A stretch of 64,000 bases of DNA from a bacterium (GCA_020440605.1 JAGRNT010000004.1:62001-126000), one strand, 5' to 3'; shown: positions 1 through 8,917, counted from the first letter of the stretch. A program made the numbers and translations. Notes: generated by a model not told the origin, from the letters alone.

Positions 1-111
1 CCCACGGAACTCGTGAACCTGCTGAAGAGCACGGGCCTGCCAGCCCGGGAATTCAAGCACCAGCGCGGCGGCTTCTACATGGTCGCCGGCAGCCGCCGCC
101 TCGAGGAGTGA
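1..111 (+). CDS. C-terminal end of a possible SAM-dependent methyltransferase (partial)
   Basis: Frame 1 is open from the window edge to a TGA at 109-111, giving 36 residues that end in GGFYMVAGSRRLEE. A terminal beta-hairpin of the form 'GGFY-hydrophobic-hydrophobic-G' is common at the end of class I methyltransferases, which is the only reason for the name. The catalytic part lies outside the window, so function is a weak inference. The reading frame itself is supported by GC-rich third positions and by the 66-base gap to the next gene. Confidence 0.5.
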   Translation, partial: PTELVNLLKSTGLPAREFKHQRGGFYMVAGSRRLEE

Positions 112-177
112 AACCCGGCTCCCCGGTCAGGCGTCTGACAACGCCATCCGCGGCGGGCGCGCCGCAGAGGGGGAAAC

Positions 178-1119
178 TTGCAGATCATCACCGCTGAGAA
201 TCTGGCCTACAGCTACGGGCAGCAGCGAGCGGTCGACGGGGTCAGCTTCAGCGTCGGCCCCGGCGAGGTCTACGGCCTGCTCGGACCCAACGGTGCCGGC
301 AAGACCACTCTGATCGGGATGCTCGCGAGCCTGCTCGATCCCGCCGGCGGACGCATCCTATTCAATGGCGAGGACCTGACCGGCCGGCCGCAGCTGCTGC
401 GTCCCCAGCTCGGTGTGGTACCGCAGGAAGTCTCACTCCACGACGAACTGACCGGCCGCGAGAACCTCGCCTTCTTCGGCGGGCTCTACGGTCTCGCTGG
501 CAACACACTCCGGCAGCGCGTGGGTGAGGTGCTGGAGCGCGTCGGCCTGCTGAAGGATGCCGACCGCCGCCTCGGCGGCTACAGCGGCGGCATGAAGCGC
601 CGCATCAACATCGGCGCCAGCCTGCTGCATCAGCCGCGCCTGCTGCTGATGGACGAGCCGACCGTCGGTGTCGATCCCCAGAGCCGCAACTACATCTACG
701 AACTGATCGCCGGACTTGCCGAGCAGGGCACGGCGATCATCTACACCACGCACTACATGGAGGAGGCTGCCCGGCTCTGCCGGCGGATCGGGATCATGGA
801 CCATGGCCGGATGATCGCCGAGGGCACACTCGCTGAGCTGCTGGAGCTGCTGCCGGTGCGCGACCTGATCCGCATCGGAATCAGCGGTGCAGAGCGTGCG
901 GAGCTGGAAGCGCTAGCAGCCGGCAGCCTGGCGGACTTCGCGCCATTGATCGGGGACGGGGAGCTGACCCTGCAGGTTGACAACGCCGGACGCAGCCTGG
1001 CCGCGATCAGCGCCGCATTCGGTCCGGAGGCGGCCCGCATCAGTGATCTGGCGGTGGAGCGCGCCAGCCTCGAGAACGTGTTCCTGCACCTGACCGGGCG
1101 CAGCCTGAGGGAGGACTGA
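178..1119 (+). CDS. ABC exporter ATP-binding protein (DrrA/CcmA type)
   Basis: This is the ATPase of an ABC exporter, 313 residues. Visible motifs are Walker A GPNGAGKT (36-43), Q-loop Gln83, signature YSGGMKRR (135-142), Walker B LLLMDEP (155-161) and H-loop His192. The region after about residue 215 is the C-terminal extension usual for DrrA-type ATPases. The start is TTG, chosen because a purine-rich AGAGGGGG sits just upstream and the residues that follow (QIITAENLAYSYG) begin the fold correctly. It stops two bases before the permease gene, so the two are co-translated and form one exporter. The substrate cannot be read from the sequence; drug, lipid or polysaccharide export are all possible. 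Confidence 0.93.
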   Translation: MQIITAENLAYSYGQQRAVDGVSFSVGPGEVYGLLGPNGAGKTTLIGMLASLLDPAGGRILFNGEDLTGRPQLLRPQLGVVPQEVSLHDELTGRENLAFFGGLYGLAGNTLRQRVGEVLERVGLLKDADRRLGGYSGGMKRRINIGASLLHQPRLLLMDEPTVGVDPQSRNYIYELIAGLAEQGTAIIYTTHYMEEAARLCRRIGIMDHGRMIAEGTLAELLELLPVRDLIRIGISGAERAELEALAAGSLADFAPLIGDGELTLQVDNAGRSLAAISAAFGPEAARISDLAVERASLENVFLHLTGRSLRED

Positions 1120-1121
1120 GC

Positions 1122-2498
1122 ATGCGGCGTATCCTGACAATCTGCCTTGCATCCCTGAGGATCTGGATCCGCCAGCCGGTGGCGGTCGTCGTCAGCCTGC
1201 TGGTGCCGGTCGTGGTGATGACGGTCTTCGGCTTCGTGTTCGGCGGGATGTCCGGCGACGCGGATGCCAGTCCCGTTCGCGCCATGTTCGTTGACGAGGA
1301 CGGCAGTGAGGCCAGCATGCGCCTGCGCGATGCCCTGCAGGAACTGGACGGCCTGAAGCTCTCCACCACCCAGCCAGCCCCCGGGGATGGGGAAGCCCTG
1401 CCCTGGACCCGTGAGACCGCCCTGGCGGAGATCCGCGACGGCGGAACGGGAATGGCCGTGGTCGTGCCGGCGGGCTTCGGCGAGCATCTTGACAACATCG
1501 ACTTCACGGGAAACGCACCGCAGATCGAGCTGCTGGCGGATTCCAGCCTGCAGATCGAGAATGCAATCATGCAGGGCATGCTGCAGCAGGTCAGTTTCAT
1601 GACTGCGGGCAGCAGCTTGGCCAGCCAGGGCATGGTGATCATGGGGGACGAGCTCGGCATGGATCCTGCCGTCGTCAGCATGATGCAGGGCTGGATGCAG
1701 GACAATGCCGTCTGGGGTCCGCAGCCTGGCGGGGCTGATGCGGAGGGAAGCGACCCGGTCTCCGGCAGCGCGGGGGATATGGATGATCAGGCAGACGCCG
1801 GAGACGATGCTGCGGAAACTGACAACACCTCCGGTGGCGGGATGACGGGCTTCGTTGACATCCGCGTGGTGGACGTGCTCGGCGAGGAGAAGGACAACCC
1901 CGTCTTCAGCCACCAGGTGGCGGGCGTGCTGACGATGTTCATGCTGTTCACGGTCGCGGCCAGCGGCGGCTCGCTGCTGCGCGAGCGCCAGAACGGCACG
2001 ATCCGCCGGATCATGATCTCCGCCACCCGCCCGGTGGACTACCTGCTCGGCAAGTACCTGGCCTTCTTCCTGATCGCCTACCTGCAGACCTGGGTGATGC
2101 TCATCGCCGGCTGGCTGATCTTCCGCGTTGACATCATCTCACCGCTGCCCAGCCTGGCGGTATTCGGCGCGCTGGTGGCACTGGCCGCGACATCCTTCGG
2201 GATGGTCCTGGCCTCGGTCTGCCGCAGCGTCGAACAGGTCAGTTCCATCTCAACGCTCGTGATCCTCGTGATGAGCTCCATCGGCGGCAGCATGATGCCG
2301 CGCTCGATCATGCCCGCCGCGATGCAGCGCCTCGGCGACTTCACCTTCAACGGCTGGGCGATGGAGGGCTTCACCGGAATCTTCTGGTACGGCAAGGACC
2401 TGAGCGGGATCGCCTTGCCCTGCCTGGTGATGACGGGCCTGGCGCTGGTGCTCTTCGGCATTGCCGCACGGCTGTTCAGTTCGAAGCTGGCCTACTGA
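1122..2498 (+). CDS. ABC-2 type exporter permease
   Basis: A 458-residue inner-membrane permease partner of the preceding ATPase. There is one N-terminal transmembrane segment (about 19-41), a large extracytoplasmic domain (about 45-265) and five or so C-terminal segments. The sequence after the fifth-sixth of the protein, with GGSLLRERQNGTIRR and RPVDYLLGKY, is the typical coupling-helix region of ABC-2 (DrrB/YhgE-like) permeases. The extracytoplasmic domain is unusually acidic and has an Asp/Gly/Ser-rich stretch near 205-240. The gene starts 2 bases after the ATPase stop codon. Confidence 0.9.
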   Translation: MRRILTICLASLRIWIRQPVAVVVSLLVPVVVMTVFGFVFGGMSGDADASPVRAMFVDEDGSEASMRLRDALQELDGLKLSTTQPAPGDGEALPWTRETALAEIRDGGTGMAVVVPAGFGEHLDNIDFTGNAPQIELLADSSLQIENAIMQGMLQQVSFMTAGSSLASQGMVIMGDELGMDPAVVSMMQGWMQDNAVWGPQPGGADAEGSDPVSGSAGDMDDQADAGDDAAETDNTSGGGMTGFVDIRVVDVLGEEKDNPVFSHQVAGVLTMFMLFTVAASGGSLLRERQNGTIRRIMISATRPVDYLLGKYLAFFLIAYLQTWVMLIAGWLIFRVDIISPLPSLAVFGALVALAATSFGMVLASVCRSVEQVSSISTLVILVMSSIGGSMMPRSIMPAAMQRLGDFTFNGWAMEGFTGIFWYGKDLSGIALPCLVMTGLALVLFGIAARLFSSKLAY

Positions 2499-2689
2499 CG
2501 CTCAGGCGCCAGATAGCGCGGATTGCTGTGCAGAGGATAGGGATCCAGCTCCTTGACCGGTGCGCTGTTGAGCACCGCTCGCATGTCGGGTCCGCTGTGC
2601 TCAACGGCGACGAACTGCAGGTCCTCGTAATCGCAGACCGCAAGGGCGGGATCCAGCGGGCTGCTGGAAACTACACTGAACCGGATCAT
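2492..2689 (-). CDS. Small hypothetical protein (65 aa)
   Basis: A 65-residue reading frame convergent with the ABC permease; their 3' ends overlap by 7 bases. The ATG is preceded by a good GAGGTGA ribosome site about 3 bases upstream of the start context, which is the main reason to call it. It has no signal peptide, membrane segment or motif that I recognise; it is rich in Pro and Asp and ends NPRYLAPERQ. Function unknown. Confidence 0.5.
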   Translation of the reverse strand: MIRFSVVSSSPLDPALAVCDYEDLQFVAVEHSGPDMRAVLNSAPVKELDPYPLHSNPRYLAPERQ

Positions 2690-2768
2690 GGCTCACCTCA
2701 AATCACAAAATTCATGCCTGTCTTTTCGGCACTTACCAGTTGCTGCTTGCGCCCTGGGGCGCTGAAAA

Positions 2769-3311
2769 TCAGATTTCCGGGTTCTCGTCGGGGCTGGCCA
2801 TTTCCAGCTCATCCAGGGCACGCAGACGCTCCGTGGCGGCCTTGTGGGCCAGCATGGAGATGTGTTTGCGGCGGATGTGGTTGAGCTTGTGGCGGTCGGT
2901 CAGGCGGCGGATGGCCTCATTGTTCACGATCCACTCAGCGTCGTACAGGGCGATCTCCGACAGCACCTGCTGGTCCTCCAGACGGCGCACTGCCTCCAGA
3001 CGGACATGGTAGTCAGGGTCGCGCTGGGCGATGTAGGCGATCATCGAAGCTTCGGCCAGACGGCTGACCGCAGCCAGGCGCACGTGGTAGTCCTCGTCAT
3101 TGAGGGCCACGTAGCTCACGATCTTCTGGTTCGTGAGGTGCAGCACCGCCGCCTCGCGCACGGCGAAGCTCGGATCATGTCTGGCAACCATGGCCAGCTT
3201 GCGCTGGTTCTTGAGATTCTCAACGGCGGCCAGACGTGCGGAATCGTCCCTGTGCCGAAGCACACCAACGAGGGAAATCATCGACAGAGTCGTCTTGCTA
3301 AGCATTACCAT
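2769..3311 (-). CDS. HEAT-repeat protein
   Basis: 180 residues made mostly of about six short helical repeats of the form 'DxxxxVRLAAVxRLxxxxxLxxIAxxD', each near 27 residues (for example DPSFAVREAAVLHL, DEDYHVRLAAVSRL, DPDYHVRLEAVRRL). These are HEAT / PBS-lyase-like repeats that form a curved scaffold for protein binding. No signal peptide. The start has GGGAG nine bases upstream; a second Met two codons later is also possible. The partner is unknown, and the neighbours give no hint. Confidence 0.8.
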   Translation of the reverse strand: MVMLSKTTLSMISLVGVLRHRDDSARLAAVENLKNQRKLAMVARHDPSFAVREAAVLHLTNQKIVSYVALNDEDYHVRLAAVSRLAEASMIAYIAQRDPDYHVRLEAVRRLEDQQVLSEIALYDAEWIVNNEAIRRLTDRHKLNHIRRKHISMLAHKAATERLRALDELEMASPDENPEI

Positions 3312-3591
3312 TTCAAGTACTCCCGCCTCTCAGAGGCCGGTCACGTGCTGACCATGTTTTATACCACATGGCGCGGTGCGGATAACTTCAGCCAAAATGT
3401 CCTTAAAACCCCGATTCGACACCTTATGACTTCCGCTCAGGCGCTGTGAGTGCCTGGCCTTGGCCGGAATCGATCCCTGCCCGGGAAGGGCCTTGCACTG
3501 GTTGGAGCCTTTGTTCATCGTCTTTGTTGCAGTTTCGCCGGTAACAACAGCACATTCAGCAAGGGACCAGAGCCCCTCATACAGTCAGACG
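3312..3591. other. Intergenic spacer, no gene seen
   Basis: About 280 bases between two minus-strand genes. A possible -10 for the HEAT gene reads TATAAA on the minus strand (plus 3358-3363), without a convincing -35. Several short frames run through on both strands but none has a ribosome site or recognisable product. Confidence 0.4.
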
Positions 3592-3625
3592 TAAAAAAAT
3601 CCGACCCGGTTACCCAGATCGGGTC
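3592..3625 (-). terminator. Rho-independent terminator after the PilQ-like gene
   Basis: Read on the minus strand, a GACCCG/CGGGTC stem with an 11-base loop is followed by seven T residues (plus strand A-run 3593-3599). It begins 37 bases after the stop codon of the 3662-5494 gene. Confidence 0.75.
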
Positions 3626-3661
3626 CCGGGCCGGAAATTATGGCCATTTAACCGAAATTTG

Positions 3662-5494
3662 TCAGTTGGCGAACACGGTGACCAGCTGCCCGTCACGCTC
3701 CGGACTGAGGATCAGCCTGATCACGGTGCGGCCCTGCTCCAGTGCATCGCTGACTTCACGCAGCACGGGCATGCGGCTGCTGCCGCGGTAGACCAGCATG
3801 CCGTTGCTGCGACGCAGGCCGGCGGTGCCGCCGAGCTCACCGTCGCCGCGCATGCCGTTGGCAAACCCACCGTTGATGCGGCCCCGGCTGCCATTGGCAC
3901 CACCGCGCCCGCCACCGCCGCCTCCGTTTCCGAAGCCGCCGCCATTGCCACCGCCCAAGCCACCGCCATTGCCACCGCCACCGCGGTAGATGTACCAGCC
4001 ACTGTCAGTACCGGGCAGCATCCCAAGGCTGTCCAGCATGTCCGTCATCACGTCGGGGTCGGCATAGTGGAACTGGTACATGTTGATCTCATTCGTACCC
4101 TCGAGCTCCTGGTTGAGGCGCTCGGGGCTGGTCACGAGGATCACGGGCTTGTCGCCATAGGCCTGGGCACCACGCCCCTGGCCGGACATCCCGCTGCCGG
4201 ACTGGCCCGGCCGCCCGGAGCCGCCGCCGTAGACTGCGAACTCCAGGTTATGTGTGCCGAGAATCAGCTTGAGCGCGGTGTCAAAGGGCACATTCACGAG
4301 ATTGCCAACGAAGGTCCCGCCGCGCGAGGCGTTCTGCGGCATGAACTGGTCGGCATCACGGAAGCCGGGGCTGCCATCGGCGCTGGAGGGCGGGTCCGGG
4401 ACCTTCGGGTCGCGCGGACCACCGGTCGGATCATCAAAGGCATAGGGATCGATCATGATGCTGATCCCGCTGATCTCGGACAGATAGTTGATCACGTCGT
4501 AGAGATTCATTCCACCCGGGGCCTGCAGGGTCACGCGGATATCACTCAGGCGCGTATCCTGCGGGCTGAAGCCGTCATAGAACAGGCCGGAGTGCGGATC
4601 ATCCTTGAGGCGCTGGCGGCTGTCCACGGAGCTGCCGTCACGGTAGCTGCTGCGGCGCTGGCCCGGCTTGTTGTCCGCCCAGTACTCGCCGAGCGGGGCC
4701 TGGCTGTAGATGCTGCCATCATCCAGACCCTGCAGGAATTCATCAATCTCCCTGCGGCTGCCGGAAAGATAGATCTCACCGGGCGGCTGGGCCGGCATCC
4801 AGTTCGCCAGGCTCTGGCCCGCCGGACTGACGGTCAGACTGCCCAGATCCTCGGTCTCCACCACTACCCGGCCCTTGAGATTCAGCAGGCCGCTGTCCGC
4901 TGCATGTGCCAGCACCTGCTGGCTGTCAAACTGGGAGAGATCAAAGGTGGCAACACCGAGACTGTCAACATCCACCGCCGGCAGGCTCGGAGCTTCAGGG
5001 GCGCGGCGTTCGGGCTTGACATACTCCGCTTCCGGTCCGGGCTCGAGGCTCTCCAGCGGGTTGATCACCGGAGCCAGGCTGTTGCGATCGTTCTCGCTGC
5101 CGAAGACTTCGACCATCAGGCTCCTGCGGCTGGGCTGGCTGATGCGCAGGTACTGCTGGCTCGTCAGCTCAGCACGCGACAGGCCGATCTGCAGCTCGGT
5201 ACCTTCAGCACTGTCCAGCAGCAGGAAGCCGCTGACCAATGCGTGCTCGCTGACATTGCTGGCGAACTGCCCGGCGCTGACGGCCGGCAGCAGGATGCTG
5301 ATCGTGGCGGCATCCGCATTGCGGTTGTAGCCGTTCTGCACGCTCATGTCATGGGAACTGCGGACCAGCAGCACCTCCCGGCCATCAAACTGCTTCAGGT
5401 CCACGGCCAGCACCTGATTGCGGAATCCGGCGTGTGCCGCGGATGCCAGCAGCAGGATCAGGGGAAGCACCAAGCTTGCAAGCTGCCTGTTCAT
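3662..5494 (-). CDS. Secreted PilQ/secretin N-domain-like protein without the secretin pore
   Basis: 610 residues with a clear signal peptide (1-22, cut after AHA). The first 160 residues resemble AMIN-like beta domains of PilQ. Around residues 320-355 the pattern 'DIRVTLQAPGGMNLYDVINYLSEISG' type is the STN/secretin N0 fold, followed by an N1-like segment with VNVPFDTALKLIL. A Gly/Asn-rich low-complexity block follows (about 500-555), then a last beta domain ending VTVFAN. The C-terminal secretin pore domain expected in PilQ (a further 200-250 residues) is absent, so the protein probably docks to, or was derived from, a type IV pilus or secretion system but cannot form a pore. It stands alone, with its own terminator. 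Confidence 0.72.
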   Translation of the reverse strand: MNRQLASLVLPLILLLASAAHAGFRNQVLAVDLKQFDGREVLLVRSSHDMSVQNGYNRNADAATISILLPAVSAGQFASNVSEHALVSGFLLLDSAEGTELQIGLSRAELTSQQYLRISQPSRRSLMVEVFGSENDRNSLAPVINPLESLEPGPEAEYVKPERRAPEAPSLPAVDVDSLGVATFDLSQFDSQQVLAHAADSGLLNLKGRVVVETEDLGSLTVSPAGQSLANWMPAQPPGEIYLSGSRREIDEFLQGLDDGSIYSQAPLGEYWADNKPGQRRSSYRDGSSVDSRQRLKDDPHSGLFYDGFSPQDTRLSDIRVTLQAPGGMNLYDVINYLSEISGISIMIDPYAFDDPTGGPRDPKVPDPPSSADGSPGFRDADQFMPQNASRGGTFVGNLVNVPFDTALKLILGTHNLEFAVYGGGSGRPGQSGSGMSGQGRGAQAYGDKPVILVTSPERLNQELEGTNEINMYQFHYADPDVMTDMLDSLGMLPGTDSGWYIYRGGGGNGGGLGGGNGGGFGNGGGGGGRGGANGSRGRINGGFANGMRGDGELGGTAGLRRSNGMLVYRGSSRMPVLREVSDALEQGRTVIRLILSPERDGQLVTVFAN

Positions 5495-5574
5495 TGAATC
5501 GCTCCTGTGAGGGATACCGTTCTAATACTACCTTTCTGACACCTGAGTTGCCTGATCCGTCTCAGTGCGGCAGA

Positions 5575-5609
5575 AAAACAAAAAGGCGCCGCCCCATGGG
5601 ACGGCGCCG
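5575..5609 (-). terminator. Rho-independent terminator after the M30-like peptidase gene
   Basis: On the minus strand a GGCGCCG / CGGCGCC stem, extended inward by GC pairs around a CAT loop (plus 5585-5608), is followed by TTTTTGTTTTT. It lies 20 bases after the stop at 5629. Confidence 0.88.
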
Positions 5610-5628
5610 GTTTTGCAGTCGTTCGCGA

Positions 5629-7746
5629 CTAGTTGTTGATCACCACGTTCGGAGTGATGGTCACCGCGTTCTGGGCGGGGTCGAAGGTCACGGGCAGCAT
5701 GAAGAACTTCATGTGCTCATCGGTGAAGAAGTTCAGCTGCAGGTCGCGGCCGTCACCACCACCGAACACGATGTAGTCGGAGCACCAGGGACGGACCTCG
5801 CGGTGGATGGAGGTCACGGGGTAGGTACCGCTGGCCGGGAAGTAGCCGGTCTTCACGCCGGGCAGCACCACGGTGCCGCTGGCGAGGTTGATCGTACCCT
5901 TCAGGTCAATCGTGTTGTAGTGGAAACGCGGGTCAAACAGGTCCGCGGTCTCCGGGGTGTAGATGCCGTCGATGAAGTTGGCGATGCTGTACTTGGTGAA
6001 CAGCTGCTCGAAGGTGTCATTGACTTCCTGGACGGTGTCATCGGCGGTGCCGAGGGTATCATCCGCGCCGAGGTCGGTCACGACCTTCTGCAGGGCACCG
6101 ACCTCCACGAGGGCGATCGGATCCTCCTCACCCTTCTTGCCGGCGGCGTAGATACGCTTGCCGATGCCGGGCTCATAGTGCTCGTACAGATACAGGAAGA
6201 ACATGAAGGTCGCACCGTACTGGGCGATCGTGTCAACCTGCGGGTTGCCGTCTGTCGGGACGGGCACGTGCTGGATGTCGCTCAGGTAGGGCACCACCTG
6301 ATTGGTGATCGCCCAGGGGACGATCTTGCCGCTGTTCACGGTGTAACCGCAGAGGTGGATGGAGAGCTGGCTCATGCCCTCGTTGATCCAGCTGAAGTTG
6401 GCATTGGGATCACGCGGACGCACCGGCATGCCGTTGTCGGCATACAGCTTGTGCTGGAACTCGTGCGCCATCACGGAGAAGGCGGCATCCCAGGAATCGT
6501 CGTTGTTCGGGAAGTTGTCGGATGTGATGTACAGCGTGGAACCGACGTTCTCAAGCTGGTTGATCAGATCATCACGACCCTGCTCACGCAGCGCATCCGC
6601 AGTCGCCTGCTGCACGCCCCAGGTGTAGAAACCACCGGGGTTGAAGCTGTTGTGGATGAAGATGTTGATGCGGTTGTCGAAACGCAGGTTCGTATCAGGC
6701 TCGCCCGGCAGCGGCTCAAGCAGGTCGCCGGCAGTGCCGAAGTCATCGCCGGTAAGCACGATGGTGCGGTCCAGATCCTTCCAGATGTTGAGCTCGTCGT
6801 AGGTCTGGACATCGCCGAAGGCCTCGGTCAGCGTCGGGAAGATCACGGTGTCGAACTCACGGGCCATGCGGTTCAGGCGGGCCTCGGTGTACTGCACGTT
6901 GTCCGGCACACCGTTGTTGATCTCGGTGGTCAGCCAGATGTAGCAGTGGGAACCGATCGCCACGAGACGGCCACCCTGACTGTACAGGTACTCGGGCGGC
7001 CACATCAGGTCATCGACCTCTTTCTCGGGCTCTTCAGGTCCGGGGTTGATCGTCGGGGGCGGGATCGTCGGCTCGGCGGCGAGGAAGTAACGGACCTCAC
7101 CCTTCTGCAGGGCGGAGGTGCTCTTCACGACCTCATCAGCGGCGAAGGGCACGTTGCCGTTCGCATAGGCCTCACGCTCATAGAGAGCTGTGGGGCTGAG
7201 CTGGATGTGGCTGTAGTCCATGCCGCTGTAGGCGCCGACATCACCGAGGGACGCCAGAGTCTCAGCCTGCAGGTCACCGAGGCTGTAGTTCACACTGGAA
7301 CTGCCCTTGGAGACCAGGTCCGCACTCACGGAGTAAGCGGACTCAGGCAGGACCGGGCTGGCCTGCGATCCGGGATTGTAATGGGCATCCAGGAAGGCGG
7401 GGTTCGTGTTCACAGCCACGAAGGCCACACGCTGTCCGGGTGAGAAGCTCTTTGCCAGCAGTTGGGCGTTGTTGGTGCTGTTGGTCGGCACGGCGAAGAT
7501 GTTCGCGCCGAGACTCTGCTGGATCGGCTGGGACGGATCAAACGGAGTGGCCGGGCCGGGGTTCTGCTTGCCATCATAGGCATTGGGCCCATCGAAGTTC
7601 TGCGCGGGGGGATTGTTGTTCCCCACGTTCACCTCGCCCGGCGTGGTCACCTCATCGGAGCCTCCACCGCCGCAGCTTGCCATTCCGAAAGCCAGAATGA
7701 CAAACACCAAAACCGCCAGCAGGCGGTTGTAATTCCCGATACGCAT
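5629..7746 (-). CDS. Secreted lipoprotein metallopeptidase, M30 (hyicolysin)-like
   Basis: 705 residues. The start at 7746 (MRIGNYNRLL) is preferred over an upstream in-frame Met because AGAGGTG lies six bases before it and it gives a clean lipoprotein signal (lipobox MASC, then a Gly run). The catalytic site is visible near residue 425: HEFQH in the context VMAHEFQHKLY, with a downstream Glu in SWINEG about 30 residues later, the arrangement of gluzincins such as family M30. After the catalytic domain come about 200 residues of unknown beta-rich sequence. It is expected to be anchored in the envelope and face outward or into the periplasm. The terminator is directly downstream and the gene appears monocistronic. 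Confidence 0.85.
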   Translation of the reverse strand: MRIGNYNRLLAVLVFVILAFGMASCGGGGSDEVTTPGEVNVGNNNPPAQNFDGPNAYDGKQNPGPATPFDPSQPIQQSLGANIFAVPTNSTNNAQLLAKSFSPGQRVAFVAVNTNPAFLDAHYNPGSQASPVLPESAYSVSADLVSKGSSSVNYSLGDLQAETLASLGDVGAYSGMDYSHIQLSPTALYEREAYANGNVPFAADEVVKSTSALQKGEVRYFLAAEPTIPPPTINPGPEEPEKEVDDLMWPPEYLYSQGGRLVAIGSHCYIWLTTEINNGVPDNVQYTEARLNRMAREFDTVIFPTLTEAFGDVQTYDELNIWKDLDRTIVLTGDDFGTAGDLLEPLPGEPDTNLRFDNRINIFIHNSFNPGGFYTWGVQQATADALREQGRDDLINQLENVGSTLYITSDNFPNNDDSWDAAFSVMAHEFQHKLYADNGMPVRPRDPNANFSWINEGMSQLSIHLCGYTVNSGKIVPWAITNQVVPYLSDIQHVPVPTDGNPQVDTIAQYGATFMFFLYLYEHYEPGIGKRIYAAGKKGEEDPIALVEVGALQKVVTDLGADDTLGTADDTVQEVNDTFEQLFTKYSIANFIDGIYTPETADLFDPRFHYNTIDLKGTINLASGTVVLPGVKTGYFPASGTYPVTSIHREVRPWCSDYIVFGGGDGRDLQLNFFTDEHMKFFMLPVTFDPAQNAVTITPNVVINN

Positions 7747-7842
7747 ATCAACACCTCTGTGAAACTGTGGCATTAGCTTCGTCCCATCGCAAACATTTTA
7801 TACCCATGACACGGGATTTGACACTACCCCTGCCCGGGTTTC

Positions 7843-8388
7843 CTAAGACACATTCTCTTCCGGAGGATCCTGGGCCCGGTAATCGTCGTCCTCGACGGCT
7901 TCCATATTGGCCTGGACACTCTTCCCGACCTCGGATTCCAGGATCGCCCTGCCCTTCTGCAGGGTCTCCACGGTCTCCACGAACTGCCGCTCCATATCTT
8001 CCAGCAGCTCGGTCGTATACAGCAGGGCATCGCGCTTCAGGCTCTCGCCTTCCATGCGGGCCTTCTCGCGGATATGCTCAGCCTGCTGCTTCGCAATGAT
8101 CACGACCTGCTCTTCATTGGTGAGATCCTCCAGGCGGCGCTCAGCGGTATCAATGATCCGCTTGTGCTCCTCCTTGGCGTTCTTGAGGATCAGATCCTGC
8201 TTCTCCAGCACCTTGCGGGCCTCCGACAGCTCCTGGGGCAGGAGTTCACGGATGCTGCGCGTGATGCGGAAGAAATCCTCGTCACTGATCGCAATGCGGT
8301 TGCCGAGGTACCAGGGGGTTTTTTCCGCGAACGATTCCAGCTCGTCCAGGAGCAGTTCAATCTCGGTCAGCGGATCCTTCGACTGCAT
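7843..8388 (-). CDS. DivIVA/SepIVA-like coiled-coil protein
   Basis: 181 residues, almost entirely charged amphipathic helix: heptad-like Leu/Ile spacing from about residue 40 to 165, with no membrane segment. The first 25 residues (EIELLLDELESFAEKTPW) resemble the start of DivIVA-family proteins. It lies just downstream of coaD on the same strand; in Actinobacteria the DivIVA-like septation factor SepIVA is likewise next to coaD. I infer a role in cell-pole or septum organisation. An ATP-synthase-b-like or other generic coiled coil is the alternative, since such sequences match many helical proteins. Confidence 0.65.
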   Translation of the reverse strand: MQSKDPLTEIELLLDELESFAEKTPWYLGNRIAISDEDFFRITRSIRELLPQELSEARKVLEKQDLILKNAKEEHKRIIDTAERRLEDLTNEEQVVIIAKQQAEHIREKARMEGESLKRDALLYTTELLEDMERQFVETVETLQKGRAILESEVGKSVQANMEAVEDDDYRAQDPPEENVS

Positions 8389-8437
8389 TTCGATCTCAAC
8401 CTTCAGAAAATGACGCAGGATGCGGCCCGAACCGGGC

Positions 8438-8917
8438 TCACCCTAATCTGGAAATTATAGCATCCCGGACCAGGGGAGTAACGAACTCGTCAAGCGGTCC
8501 GCCCGCCGCCGCGATTTCGCGGATCAGGCTGCTGGAGACGAACATGTAGCGCGGGTTCGTCACGAAGAAACTCGTCTCAATTTCCGGGGCCAGGGCGCGG
8601 TTCATCATCGCCATCTGGAACTCATAGTCGAAATCCCCGGCAGCCCGCAGACCACGGACCAGCACACTTGCATCAACAGTGCGGGCAAAGTCCACCAGCA
8701 GTCCGCTGAAGCTGCGGACCTCGATCTCGCCCGGCATTCCGGCCACGCTCCGGCGCAGCAGATCCACCCGTTCCTCCAGGCTGAACAGCGGATTCTTGGA
8801 GTGCGAATGCGTGGTGGCCACGATCAGGCGCTCGAACACCTGGGCACTGCGCCCGATGATGTCGAGGTGCCCGAAGGTGACGGGGTCAAATGTTCCAGCG
8901 TAAACGGCCGTGGCCAT
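8438..8917 (-). CDS. coaD: Phosphopantetheine adenylyltransferase
   Basis: 159 residues, the usual length. It catalyses ATP + 4'-phosphopantetheine to dephospho-CoA + PPi, the penultimate step of coenzyme A synthesis, as a cytoplasmic hexamer. Motifs: AGTFDPVTFGH near the N-terminus (nucleotidyltransferase TxGH, residues 14-17) and SSSLIREIA for the ISSTxIR-type triphosphate site. The Met giving MATAVYAGTFDP is chosen as start because a longer frame adds 12 residues not found in the family; neither start has a strong ribosome site. The 8388-7843 coiled-coil gene follows 49 bases downstream. Confidence 0.95.
   Translation of the reverse strand: MATAVYAGTFDPVTFGHLDIIGRSAQVFERLIVATTHSHSKNPLFSLEERVDLLRRSVAGMPGEIEVRSFSGLLVDFARTVDASVLVRGLRAAGDFDYEFQMAMMNRALAPEIETSFFVTNPRYMFVSSSLIREIAAAGGPLDEFVTPLVRDAIISRLG
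8454..8462 (-). promoter_or_regulatory. Extended -10 promoter for the coiled-coil gene
   Basis: Minus-strand TGCTATAAT, a full consensus extended -10, lies inside the last codons of coaD, 66 bases before the start at 8388. No good -35 is visible, as is common for extended -10 promoters. Confidence 0.55.

Noticed and set aside
3659-5497. Long plus-strand frame opposite the PilQ-like gene
   Set aside because: It mirrors the codons of the minus-strand gene, has Ala/Val/His-rich shadow composition, no signal or ribosome site, and the minus-strand protein has a signal peptide and domains.
5434-7443. 669-codon plus-strand frame opposite the M30-like peptidase gene
   Set aside because: Shadow frame: no ribosome site or motif, and composition follows from the antisense gene with its intact HEFQH site.
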